Assembly: GCA_023238725.1 (NCBI GenBank) | Contig: CM041546.1 | Coordinates: forward strand, 14,608,483-14,672,482 | Direction: 5' to 3' | Length of the DNA: 64,000 nucleotides | Origin: Scortum barcoo | Taxonomy: Eukaryota; Chordata; Actinopteri; Centrarchiformes; Terapontidae | Part shown: piece after piece, positions 50,721 to 63,104 of the stretch | Numbering within the stretch: position 1 is the first letter of the stretch | Layout: each line of letters opens with the position of its first letter | The notes under the pieces: model-generated | What the model was told of the DNA's origin: nothing | What the model saw: only the letters and a program-made list of their open reading frames with translations | Database searches by the model: none | Made by a program: the position numbers and the translations under genes

Positions 50721-51165
50721 AACTAAGACTATCTCAGCTTGGACATGATCTGATGATTTGCAGGTATTTTTCCCCCCACACAGGAGTGAATGAAGTTAAA
50801 GTGTGGCATCCGGCATTATTTTCTATTTAGTTAAAACAACACATGAAAGAAAAGTTGAACGCGTTGAGACCTTACCTTCACACATTAGAAACTTACTGTT
50901 AGTGTGTGAGTGTGTGTGTGTAGTCCCGGGTCGAGGTGTGCTTCCTCCCTCTCTCTCCCTCTCTCTCGGTGCACGAATTAACACAAGTCAGGCTGTTTGT
51001 GCGGCAGTTGTTGTCATTTAGAGCTCATTCATTGAAGCCAATGATCAGCGAAATGAAAATAAAAAAACGAGCCGTCAATGACCCAAAACACGTTGCTCCG
51101 TCCCCCTCCGCTCTCCCCCAGCCTTACAGCTTAGCTAACATCCTCACAAACACACAAAGGGGGCA

Positions 51166-51564
51166 GACATCCCATAATAATCCCCCCCCTCCCACACTCA
51201 CACAGGACTCTGCATAGTTACCTCGCAACGGACAGACCATAATACTCAGCCTGCCCCCACCCCCCTCCACAGGCGCGCGCGCGCACGCACGTACACTACC
51301 ACCACTAGACATGCATGCACCAGGCTCATTGCATGCACACTCCTTCCCCTTTCCACTAGTAGTCCCAGCCCCCTTAGCAACCCCGTTGTCATGGTGACAC
51401 CCCCCTCCCTCCCTCTCCCTGCAAGCCCCGACAGACCATAATACTCCAGCAGTAGCAGCATACATCCCATAATATACAACTCCTAAAAAGACAAGAAAAA
51501 AAACCACACTGGTCACATGGTCTCCAAGGGAGCTCAAGTCCACTGGTGACAGACCATAATACTC
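51166..51564 (+). repeat. Cluster of a dispersed CCATAATA motif upstream of chd4
   Basis: The 17-mer GACAGACCATAATACTC occurs three times without mismatch (51231-51247, 51430-51446, 51548-51564). A related form ACATCCCATAATA occurs twice (51167-51179, 51462-51474). All copies share one orientation and are separated by unrelated DNA of different lengths, so this is not a simple tandem repeat. Two further copies lie at 54593-54726. The location 0.7-1.2 kb upstream of the chd4 start is compatible with a regulatory array, but function is unknown. Confidence 0.8.
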
Positions 51565-51749
51565 AGTGAGCATCCACCTGGGGGAGAGCAGATGACTAAA
51601 GAAGTCAAAGAGACTCCACTTTTGTTGCCGCCTGATGCACAGACAGGTGGACTACATGTCTACGTGTGAGCGGGTCAAGCAGGCCTGCTGTGCTCGGTGG
51701 TGTAACGGCGCTGGATGTGTGTCAAACACTTTGATGATGCCTTCAGTCC

Positions 51750-53420
51750 CTGAAATGGGCCGAGGCCTCCTGTCACAGCGTCATTCTTACAACCGGACCT
51801 GAGAACATCTGACCGACTCCTCTGGTCTGACTGGTAGTGCGTGCTTCAGCCCTTCAAGTGCAAACAAAGGCCAACAGGTGTGCAAAGGTTCAAGAGTGAT
51901 GGCGAGTGTGCATCAAATCGTGGTCTGATGTTGTGGGGATGCACAGGCCAAAGGTGAGTAAAGTGATTCACAGAAACACACAACATGTTGCCTTCAAGTT
52001 CAGTTTGTAATGCAGTAAATGAGACTTGAGCTGCTGCACACAAAGAGGCCCATCAAAGCGGTAAATGTGACTGTGAAAGGTAGACACTTGGATTAACAAG
52101 ATGTGACATTCAAGGATGTGAGCACACAGACATCACATCAACTACAGACGGTAATTATACTGTGCAAAAGAAAGAAGTGTCAAACAAATTAACTAAAACA
52201 TTCATTATATGCCTGCTGCTGCAACGCATTGCTCTGCTAAGTTCTGATGCTGTTTTTTCTTAAATTTTGGCTGGGCAAGATCTGTTTTGTTCGTACCTCC
52301 ATTTCAAAGTAAAAGCACTCTGATGTGCAAAAAGTCCAAATACGAGCACAGAAGGAGCACTTGAAAGTCTAATTATTCTGACTACAGACTTACTGATACA
52401 CCGTCAGAGAGGCACACTTGTTATTTTCCCCTCTCTGACTTGCACTTCTTTATCACACTTAATCAGATTTTGGTATGTTCAGCAGCAATATTTGCAAGCA
52501 CACTCAGTGTCTCTGAAGTAGGCTGAGGCCTCCTGTCAGAGATAGACCACAACACATCTGTCTCACTGACCAGGACCACTGTTATGGTTGAGTCCTTCAA
52601 GTGCAAATAAAGGCCAGCAGGTGCACAAAAACTTGAGAGTAATGGCAGGTGTGTATCATATCAGTATTGTGGTCTGATGTGAGATGCAGGTCACAGGGAG
52701 TAAATTGATTAATAAAAACACACAAAATGTTTCCTTCACGTTTTGTAATGCTGTAAATAAGACCTGAGTTGCTGTCAAAATAAAATATAACTGTGTAAGG
52801 TTTAATGGTACTTGAATTTCCAAAATGTGACATTCAAGGATCTCATAATACAAAACCTATGTCAACCACAAATGGTAAAATTAACACATACTCTGGAAAA
52901 GAAAAAGTGTGAAATCAGTGAATGAAAACATTCATAACAGGGTCAGTAACAAAGTAAGTTTCTGTAAAGGGCTGAAATAAATGAGTCCCTCCACAACAGT
53001 AATTTTTATGCTAAAATGTGTCACAGAAGCCACATCAGCGACAGAATAAAAGGAACATACTGTGCAAAATATAAAAGTCTCACATTATTTAACTAAAATA
53101 TCCATTTTGTTCCAATCCTGCTGCAGCATTTGTAGATTTGGTTCTGATACTGCAGCACACTGACAAAATGAATGCAGCACATTGCTTGCACATTGTAGCT
53201 TACTGATTGTTGATTTCTAAAATCTTTTTTTTTTAAGTAAAAAGCATTGAAATGTTCAACAAGTTCTTTTTTAAATGTTTGAACTCAAGTAAGAGCTTAG
53301 AAGGAGCGCTTGAAGGCCACACGTGAGCTAATCATGCTGCCACTTCCTGATACAGTGTGGGAAGTATTCAGTTATTCAAACCTCTTTGAACTGCACTTTT
53401 TCACACTGACTCTCATCTGG
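51750..53420. repeat. Degenerate tandem duplication of non-coding DNA
   Basis: Two copies of about 0.75-0.9 kb follow each other. Anchors occur in the same order: GGCCTCCTGTCA (51766 and about 52527), CCTTCAAGTGCAAA (about 51853 and 52592), GTGGTCTGATGT (51920 and 52670), ATGTGACATTCAAGGAT (about 52101 and 52825) and AGAAGGAGC (52350 and 53300). Part of the unit appears a third time near 53030-53150. No coding capacity is seen. Confidence 0.7.
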
Positions 53421-56400
53421 GGATGTACAGTAATATGACAGGATGGGCACCATGTTCCCTTCACACACTCTCTCTCTCTCTCACACACACACATACACAC
53501 ACATCTACACACACATTTTGGCTGCTATCAAACAAAAAATTCAGTTAATCAGGAATTAACCTTTTAGCATACACATTTTTTTCACTTTGTTTCTGCTTAA
53601 GTAGATTTTTAGGTGGTTAAATCATATCCTCCCACACTGTCTGTCAGCATTATATACAGTATATTCCATGTCATCTTGTTCAAGCTCTTTGTTGAAGCTG
53701 CGATGTTTACACTGAGTGAAAAATTATGTTTCACAGCTGCACCATTTTTTCAATTGGCATCATTTTATGAACATTTACTGAAAAATTCAGCCTGATATAT
53801 TTAGTATGGGAAGACATTTTGGGATCTCTGCAAGAATTGTGTTGGTTTCAGCAACGTTTGGCTGCACATCAAGATCTTTGTAATGGCTTGCTGACCCACT
53901 GGCAGGCTGCTGCTTGTTAAGTTGAAAGTAAGACAAGGTACGATTAAGACTGACAGCCATGGCTTGCTATACTATAATTACATTGTATTTTAATGAGGTT
54001 TCCCACATTTTACATGGATATCTTGGTTTTTAAAGATGCATATGTGCTTTTGTTTACAGTAGCAACAATATTATTTACTATTATATAATAAATATATTAT
54101 AAGTGTTAAACAGAGATGTGATCAGTAACTTCTATAGCTAACGTCTCTTGATTTGTAGGTCTGGGTCAGGGGTACTGATATTCCATACATAAGCTGCATT
54201 GATTTAGGTGTTTTCTGATTCATAGAAACACAGATTTCTATTGTATCAAAGATGGCTGTTTCTGCATGTTGGGTTCAGTAGATATGGCACCAGAATAGGG
54301 TATGATTTGACAAAATGTGAGCCCAGATGCCATCCACGGTTTCCTCTTCTACTATGGTCACTCTGCAATGTTCTCCACTGTACGGTGCATGCAGATCGCA
54401 TAGCAACAAAGGCCTATGTCTGTCCGTTGTCTGTTACTATCGCTTGAATGCCCCTTACACATGCATGTGTGCGCGTGCACACACACTCACGTGCAACGCC
54501 GTCACCAACACCTCCTCCTACTCCCTCTATCCCATATGCACAGCTATCTTTCCACCTCACTCGCACCGCACCCCCCCACCCCACAACACCACCATCATTC
54601 CATAATATTCATGGGTCGTCCATTCCCTCTGCCCCCTCCCCCCCATGTGCACACAGCTCACCGCCCACTCTGCCACCCCCTCTTCCCTGCCTGACAACAC
54701 CGCCCGCCCAACATCCCATAATATTCGTGCACGCGCTCTGCACACATTCATACACAGCAGTGCATTTCAGCTCTTTGTTGGCAGAGATGCCTGAGCAATG
54801 CGAGCGTGCTCATGCACAGCAGTCATGCTCCTGCCTGCTATGATTATCTGCACTCAGGCTGCTGAGGCAGGTAGCCCTCAAGTGTAGGGTAGAAAGCAAA
54901 TGACGGAGAGAGCAAAAGGTGGCAGGTCACATTTTGATCTCATAATGACCTAGAGCGGAAATAACGTCCATGAAGTCCAGAGTCACTCTGAGGCAACCAT
55001 CTCCGAATGAGGCCCATCATCAGTGGACAAAGTGAGATCAGTTTAGGGTTGTCCCACCTCATGGCAGACTTTGCCTCCCACTATAACAAAGGGAATGCAA
55101 GTCATCTCAATGTATATGTCATGCTGAAGCTTTAACAAGCATCTCTTTAGGCTCTGCAACCTGGCTACAGTCAATTAGTATGGGACCATTTCAGCATGAT
55201 AAAATGTCCACAAAATGGGGGAAAGATAAAGATAAAAAAAAGAGGGCAAGTTATTTACGAGAGAGGGGTGAAGGGATGAGCATAACAGAGGCGCCGGACG
55301 TGACAGTGGCCAGCTCATCACCATGGCGTTGCTGTGGGAGACAGCGGAAGACGTCACTTGGAGAAACAGGGGACACAAAGGAGGAATACGACATGAGGAG
55401 GGCAAAAAAAGGAGGGAAGGGGGCCTACAAGAGACCTGTCTTTGCAGATATAGACAGAGGAAAGTGTGTTTGTGTGTGTGTGAGAGAGAGAGAGGGTGTG
55501 TGGATGGGGTGACCATTTACTCAGGAAGTGGGTGTCAGAGAGTTCAGGTGAATGGGCCACCAAACTCTGGACAGGGACCACGGGAGAGTCTGCAAATGTC
55601 TGGTTTCAGTTCAGCACTGACTCATCTGATTCAACTAAGGAGCACTTAAGAGCAGTAAATAAGTTTCATCGGATGTGACAGGGCTGTTATTTTATAGGCC
55701 TCTAAGATTAAAAATACATGTCTTCTAGGATTCTTTCAATAGTAAACTTAAAGACATTAAAAGGTTCCATCTTAATCTGCCAGTGCAACACAAGATTCAA
55801 AGTATACAAGACTCTCAGTCATCCGGGTCATGGTAATTTCGAAGAGACTTCAAGAACCTTAAGCAAGTCCAGTTGACTCTTAGAAATATACCCAGAAAAT
55901 AAAACCATAGATAAAACAACTTCAAACTAAAAAGCCCAAGAGCAGTAGCCACAACTTGGTCAAAACTGAGTTAGGAGCAGAATCTAACATTGGTTGAAAA
56001 TTATTATAACATAGGAATGGGTTGAATTCTTGAAATGTTAAATGTGGAAGTGCAGTGACTCACCTGTGGGTAGTTAAGCCACAGCTACTCCTAAGGCTAA
56101 AACTAGTCTTAAAGCTAAAGCTAATTCACCTACTTTTTTCATTTCATTTTTCATGTAAGCAAAACATGAACATTAACATTTTAATAACTGACTTTGTTAT
56201 GTATAATAGAGAAAAAAGTAGGACAGAATAAACTAGCTTTCTAAAAGCTTATGTGATTTGGTTAATCCACATTTAAAATCACATATTTAAAATATTTTTT
56301 AGTTCAAATAGACAAAACAGGTGGAATAACAATGTGGGGCTACTTTTTACTGAGATCTTTAAATTATTGTATTTACTTTTCTATGCAGGGACCTGGGACT

Positions 56401-58447
56401 TATTTTTATTTTTAGAGGGTGAAGGCACGAAATAATCCGTCTAAAAAGGGACAAAAGTCATTTTTTGGAATTCATTATTTGTTACACATTCTTGAATAAG
56501 CAGCCATCAAAAGCAACATGTCCCACTGTAGCTAACCATTCAAACAACAGCATAAACTAGGACTAAAATTAAAATGAAATTAGTATAATGTCTAAAATTA
56601 GAGTTTACCCTTCTCACAAATGTCTTGTTGTGTCAACTACTGTGTGGAGTAAAAGAGAAATGATGCTGTTTGTTTACAGTTCCAGCATAGACCTTCTAGT
56701 ACAATTCTTAGAAATGTGGAAGATTATCTGTAACAGTATATCACTTGAGTTAACATGAAGAGACAAAAGGATGGAAAATACTGAATAAACTATGTAAGAT
56801 ACACTTAAGTTGATAAGCTATGACCCCATGATTCACAGTAAATAAAGCTAAATCGTACAATATAGTTCATATCTTACGCTGTGTGTTCCTCAGTGGTATC
56901 GTGAATTAATACAACTGTATTTTAGGTTCCCCTCTCAACTACCAAATCCACACATAATACACATAATGTCACACAGTGTCTTTCTCATCACAAACCGGCT
57001 ATTATTCTTTACTGCTTTCCCCTAACCCCCGTGTAACACCCATCCGCTCTCTCCTTATGCCCTCCTTTCCCTCCTATCTCGTGATTTATTTGCCTCAGTT
57101 CCAATATTTGTCGGCAGTGTGTTTTCTTCCCCTTGTCTAAATGTCACCCCTTCTTCTAAGACAATATAGGGAGTGGGAGAGAAGGAGAATGAGAGGGCAA
57201 ATGCGGGGGAGATAGAGGAAGGGGAGGGAGGGAACTCGTAAAATGAGCAACAAAGTTTGGGAAAATTAAACATTAGGTAAGACACGTTTTCACATGCATA
57301 CATACATATATGTGAAAACAGGAATGCTGTGTCATAGGTTTTCATGGGAGGACTTTTCTGGATATCTGATGGATCAATATTCCTGCTGAGCATTTCTATA
57401 GAGGAAACAAAAGGCTTGGGTCTGTGCTCTCATTAAGTGTTTCTCAGCAGCAAATACTCTCCTGCGCACACATTACCACGCACAGATAAAAAAAAAAAAT
57501 AGGATACAAAACACTTGCATGTATTCTCATTAAAAGGATATCATCTGCAGTGCAGATTTGAGATCTCATGCCAAACAAAGCATACTTACACTCTTAATTC
57601 TTACGTAGTACAACTATTATCCTTCCCAATTCTCGTCCTCCCCCTCCCTCGGCATCACTCCACACCCTGGATCACGCCTGTCCTCTCTCTCCCACCCTCA
57701 CTCTCTACCTCCTTTATAACCCATCACTCCCATCTCACTGCTCTCACTCTTTCTTGCAGTTTCAACCAGGAATGGACATGTTTGTTTTCTTGAGAGCGAA
57801 ACTGAGCATTTTCCTTTTTTCTGTTTTGTTAAAACTGAATGTTATTATCACGTCTGGATTTTAAGTTTTGCTTTATTGGGGTAGATTTTACTAATATGTT
57901 CAGTTAAAATTGGACACGTGGACTTATTTTTGTGTGTAAAGGATGAGTTTTTTTTGCAGTTTGTAAAGCGTTCCTGTGAGCATGGTTTTGCTGTCACTGA
58001 CAGCACAAGTGAAGAAACTGATGAACAACTTCATTGATTTAAACTGGGATTAAATTTTAATTTGATTAACTCAATATAAAAAAAGAAGGATAGCTGGATA
58101 TCACTGGACTATGAACTGGTAAGAATTTTCCAAAACATAAACTGTGCACAGTCCTTTGTTGTCTTATATTTGCAGCTTCCAAAGGTGCAGGAAATTATTG
58201 TTCATTTGAAGGTTATTAAAAAAAAAGCTAACCAGCTCCTCTGACATTGTTTTTGCCTCTGACCTGTTAACCTGTCATCTCAACAGATATGCGGGGATCA
58301 GCCCCAGACTCTGGGCCAGAAACATAAACCAACACCGCCACGGGCAGACAGAGAGACACACAGATCACTTTAACTGTGGAGACGGGCAGCGTGCTGTCCA
58401 ACGACCCAGCCTGACGCACGGAGACGGACAGACAGACAGACAGTCTG
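53421..58447. other. Intergenic DNA between chd4 and wnt4b starts
   Basis: The two genes are divergent here. No exon was supported. Features are AC/TC microsatellites (53465-53515, 55465-55500), a C-rich stretch holding two CCATAATA copies (54540-54730), and otherwise AT-rich sequence. It probably contains wnt4b regulatory elements, none of which can be located by eye. Confidence 0.5.
54593..54726 (+). repeat. Two distant CCATAATATTC copies
   Basis: CATTCCATAATATTC ends at 54610 and ACATCCCATAATATTC spans 54711-54726. Both have the same orientation as the cluster at 51166-51564, about 3 kb away, and are embedded in C-rich DNA as there. Confidence 0.7.
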
Positions 58448-60850
58448 ATGCCAACTGTCTCCACTGTCAATCTCACGGCACCACTCCTCCTCCTGTTGCT
58501 ATGGGCAACCCACCCCACCATGGCAACCAACTGGCTGTAAGTCTAGCGTGTGAGGGAGGAAGAGAAAGAGGGAGTTTGTTTGTCATGCTATAACTTTTAA
58601 AAGATGGTGACATGTCTCTAAATCTCTTTCAGTCGCTCCCCTCACTTTCTTTGTCTCACTCCTGGTGACCTTTTCTCTTTTCTTTCTCTCTGCCTTCACT
58701 ATGCTGTCTCTGTCTTGTCTTCCCCTTGTTTCCATCCTCTCTAAAACTCTGCCCAGTTGTTACCTCCTCATCCTTTCTGTACCCTCTTTTCGCCTCCTCA
58801 TGGGCTCTTCCTCTTTCACTCCCTCCACTTTGCTTCATTATGCATCCTCTCTTTTTTCCCCCTTTGCCAATAACCTGCTCTGAGTCACTGTACCATTCCC
58901 CATCTCTGTGTCCCAGCTCCCTGGCGAGGCTGCCTCGCTCCAGGCCCGTGTCCGGTGCTGCCCCATGTGCGCGGCTGAGGGGGCTGACCCCGGGGCAGGT
59001 GGGGGTGTGCAGGGCGCGAGGGGAGGTCATGGAGTCCGTACGCAAGGCAGCCGAGATGGTCATAGAAGAGGTACGGACAGAGTGCAGAAAGTTTCAGGGT
59101 CATGACCTGCACGCATCACTGTTAATTGCCTCAAAACTCAAAAACTAATTTCATGATGCTGTCATTATCAGCATTATCAGAACGTAATCAATTTAACCAT
59201 CCATCTCACTTCTATGTCTGTCACTGTCTAACTCAGTGCCAGCACCAGTTCAGGAATCGCCGCTGGAACTGTTCCACCACCCCACGTGGGATCAATGTAT
59301 TTGGCAGAGTCATGAACCAAGGTGTCCCCTTATTGAAGATGTTTTCATGGAGAATTACTTGCTGATAAATTCATACATTAGGGAGCTGTCACATGCACGT
59401 CAAAATAAAAATTTCTTTTCTGTCATGCGCTCTGTTTTGGATTCAGGGACTCGTGAGGCAGCCTTTGTGCATGCTTTGTCCTCAGCAGCCGTGGCGGTGG
59501 CTGTGACCCGAGCCTGCACCCGCGGGGAGCTGGAGAGGTGTGGCTGTGACAGGAAGGTCAGGGGGGTCAGCCCCGAGGGTGAGCTTGGATTCTGTTGTAT
59601 AAATATTGACGGGTAAATCCGCACTGAGTCACACACACCATGTAAAAAGAAGCACTGCTGCTGCACTGTGTTCTGTGGGTTAAAACGTTTAAGTATGAAG
59701 CACTGATGGTCCACATCCCAGGTACAGATAAAGCACCTGTGCTGTGACATTACTGATTAGATTGTGGCCTTAAGTGCAGTGTAACAGCTGCTTCTGCCTT
59801 GTGTGATCCAGTGGGGATATTTATCAACTATCTTTTTCAGCTATACATCAAAATCTGCAATTGTTTTGAGGGTGCACTAACCCACTTTGCTGTCTCTCCG
59901 TCCCACTGCAGGTTTCCAGTGGTCAGGGTGCAGCGACAACCTGTCCTACGGTGTGGCTTTCTCCCAAACCTTTGTGGATGAACCAGAGCGAGCCAAGGGG
60001 CTGTCAGCAGGGCGACCACTCATGAACCTCCATAACAACGAGGCTGGTCGAAAGGTTGGCCGTGGCAGAAATTCTCGCTTAATTTCCAGCTTTGTCATCG
60101 GTGAGATTCAGTGACAAAACTCAGAGCCTGCCCCCACGCCCACTTACATTAATTCTCCACTCATCCTCAGGCCATCCTTCACAACATGCAGGTGGAATGT
60201 AAGTGTCATGGCGTCTCTGGCTCCTGTGAGCTGAGGACCTGCTGGAAGGTGATGCCTCCATTCAGGCGCGTTGGCGTCGTACTCAAAGAACGCTTCGATG
60301 GAGCTACAGAGGTATCAGTTAGTACACACACATGAAATCACACAAACTGAAATAGATCCTCCCTCTAAAACCTTTAAAGTTGCCAGCCTGCCCAGCTCTC
60401 TCAAAATCATCCTCCTCTTAGGTTCGCCTGACTCGTATAGGCTCCAGGACAGCCCTTCTCCCCCGTGACCCACAGGTCAAACCCCCTGCTGCCAGAGACC
60501 TTGTGTACCTTGCACCCTCCCCAGATTTCTGCCATCTCGACCCCGACAACGGTATCCCTGGGACTGCTGGTAGGAGATGTAATGGTAAGGTCAACAAGAA
60601 GACCATCTCGCAGTAAAACAATCCAGATAATCTAAACAGTTACAGAAAAATGACGTTGCTCTCTACTAAAACACATGCAGGAACCTCTCGGCTGGCACCG
60701 GACGGCTGTGAGCTGGTGTGCTGCGGGCCAGGGTACAGAGCGGGCCGGGCTGAGGTGGTGCAGCGCTGCTCCTGCAAGTTTTCCTGGTGCTGCTCAGTCC
60801 GCTGCCAGCAGTGCAAGAACACGGTCACAATTCACACCTGCAGAGTGTGA
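58448..60850 (+). CDS. wnt4b: Wnt4-family secreted ligand, probably wnt4b
   Basis: Eight exons: 58448-58536, 58917-59070, 59237-59321, 59447-59578, 59912-60054, 60171-60311, 60422-60584, 60681-60850. They total 1077 bases, 358 aa, the normal Wnt length, all GT-AG and in phase. A leucine-rich signal peptide (PLLLLLLW) precedes ATNWL. Family features are RRWNCST with a glycosylation sequon, GVSPEGFQWSGCSDN, LMNLHNNEAGRK, HGVSGSC with the acylated serine at about residue 217, and the cysteine-rich end CSCKFSWCCSVRC to IHTCRV. These match Wnt4 best. Divergence and the known teleost paralogue suggest wnt4b. The cdc42-like neighbour supports this, since human WNT4 adjoins CDC42. The start is the first methionine in frame before the signal peptide. 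Confidence 0.85.
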
Positions 60851-63104
60851 GAGGGCCCCGACAAGACCAAAACTGCCTGAGCAGAAATACCCAAACAAAC
60901 CACTACACAGACGCTCATGACCAAAAGACAGAGGCATTTTTTTTTATTTCACCTATAACACCAAATTTTCTGAAATGAAGGCCTATGACAGTCTTTATTT
61001 AATTCATTTTTGACACAAGCAGCAAGGCGAGAGTCAAGTTTGAGAATTCTGTTGTAAAAGCTGCAAAGGTAGAGCACATGTATAAACAAATCCAATGCCT
61101 CAACAGTAAGTAAGGTACAAAAAAAAAATCACCTTCAGAGCAATGGCAAATACACATAAACATCAACAGTTAATCTCACACTGAACTGACAAAGCTTTTA
61201 AAGCTGAACGTAACCAGAACTAACAGGGAAACTTTGCAGCACTATTTTCATTTTATGCAAACTATTTGCATTGTGTCATAGACTAGCAAGTCTTTGAACA
61301 TTTACTGTATTTATACCTTCATCTCTATTCTGGTTTATTTATTTATATATCTGAGTCTTTGCTTCACATCAGCCTCCAGCAGCAACATCTTAAATAGCAA
61401 GAATAACTTCTACTTACATCAGTGTCTTGTGTTTGTCCCTCACCTTCATGTGAAACTTGTATGTTTTTGCACACACAGTGCTTTAGGTCTGTTCAAGAAA
61501 TCTAATAAATACGATAGTTTCATCCAAAACACCACAGTATGTGTTGCTTCTTGTTTCTCATTCACTAGATGTTTTGAAGACGAGACACACAAGCTAGCTG
61601 CTAAATTAAAGGTATCCTGTGGAGTTTTGACCACTAGAGGCGCTCCAGATCAATGTCTTGATGAGCACGTCTGCAGGAACATGATTTTCAATGTGCATGG
61701 TTTAAGTTTGCCGACTTTGATGGGATATTTCTTTCATCACTATTTTGTGTGTCTTGATCTTGGTGGCTCGGGTGACATGACACACATTCCTAACGACAGA
61801 GGGCAGTAAAGCAGGTGTTTGCAAGCTGCAAAACACTGCCAAAGGCAGCCAAAGGCTTTGTAATGTAGTGACAAAACACAGGGAAGAAGAGGGAAAGCCG
61901 ATGTAAACAATGGAGTACTGCAGGAATGAGTCTAAAAACCCAGAAATGAGTTCATATTTTTGCACTTCTAATTCCCCATTTATTTCCCCCACATATTAGT
62001 TCTACGACATAAAACACTGAATGCAAACATACCTCTTTGTTCATAAGGAAAACTACACAAAACACTGACTGTGATTAACTAAAATTATCTCTTGCTCTGT
62101 TGTTACGTAGCATTCTCCTTCAAAGATACAAAAGGCTACTTTCCATGTCATCAAACCATTTTATTAAAAATATCCTGCGATTACAAACACCCAGAAATTT
62201 ACTAGCAAAAGGTTATCATCTCAATCTCTATCAAGATTAAGAGCTATTCAAAATATTACAACTTAATTTGTTATATTATCAATCGCTCAAAGTTGGTAAT
62301 CTAGCAATAAAAAAAAATCTTGATGAAATAAAAACTCAAGTTTCAAAATGAATAACTGCTAAACAGTCCCCAAAACAGAGTCACAGAATTAATACAATAT
62401 ACACAAAAAAAGAATAAAATAGAAATTCAACTGAAGGAGGAAAACTGGTGAAAATGCGCTTGGCCTCCCCAGAAGTCTCTGGGAATTGGAAAAAAGTAAC
62501 CGTTACAGACATCCACCTTTGATTGGAGTGACAATAAGTCTCTTGTGCTTTCATTATTTAATCCAAAAGGGTCAGAAAAGAAAGCAAATAGAGAACCACT
62601 TAACATTAAGTTGCCCCCTTTAAATGTACTAGCCAAAGCTCACTAAAAAACTTAATGTTAAAAGATGTTTCCCCATTTATATTTCCCTACTCTGGGCTTA
62701 AAAGCCACAATAAGTAAAACACAGAGGAGGCCAAAGGCAACAAGTTAAAAGAGTCTTTCTTTAAGCAAAAAAAAATGGAGCAACAGTGACAGGCAGGGGG
62801 GGCCCGCCCCACCTGAATATTGTAGAGAGAACACTGCTATTTTAAAAGCTTTCAGAAAAAGGAGATAGGTGACACTTACTGCATTTACTGCATGCTGAAG
62901 TTTTGCTCCCTCAGCGTCTTTCAAAGTTTATTTTGAAGGCACAATCAGTGTACACGTGTATTAGAATAAGTCTCAATGGCATTGTACCTCCCTTCCCCTT
63001 TAGTTTTGTCCTTGTTTTTTTCATTATAGCCATTGATCTTTCTGCTGTTTTGATTCACCCCACCTATTTCTTACACCATAACATCTCTCACTGTCGTTAT
63101 TCAT
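60851..63104. other. Convergent 3' regions of wnt4b and cdc42-like gene
   Basis: The two genes face each other tail to tail. Polyadenylation hexamers are seen for wnt4b on the plus strand at 61504-61509, and for the cdc42-like gene on the minus strand at 62159-62164 and 60994-60999. Which are used is unknown. A long 3' UTR is usual for cdc42. No exon is seen. Confidence 0.45.
61600..62000. repeat. Possible interspersed repeat
   Basis: Phrases such as GGTATCCTGTGGAGTTTTGA and CACTAGAGGCGCTCCAG, then GACAGAGGGCAGTAAAGCAG, are familiar from a dispersed non-coding repeat of perch-like fishes. The assignment is from memory and has not been aligned. Confidence 0.35.

Noticed and set aside
51124..51573. 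149-codon minus-strand ORF above chd4
   Set aside because: Its translation is low in complexity and simply decodes the CCATAATA motif repeats (EYYG). There is no protein family and no splice support.
54448..54843. 131-codon plus-strand ORF rich in His, Pro and Thr
   Set aside because: It arises from C- and CA-rich low-complexity DNA and is not protein-like.
58656..59063. 135-codon minus-strand ORF opposite wnt4b exon 2
   Set aside because: It is antisense shadow of a verified Wnt exon and CT-rich intron.
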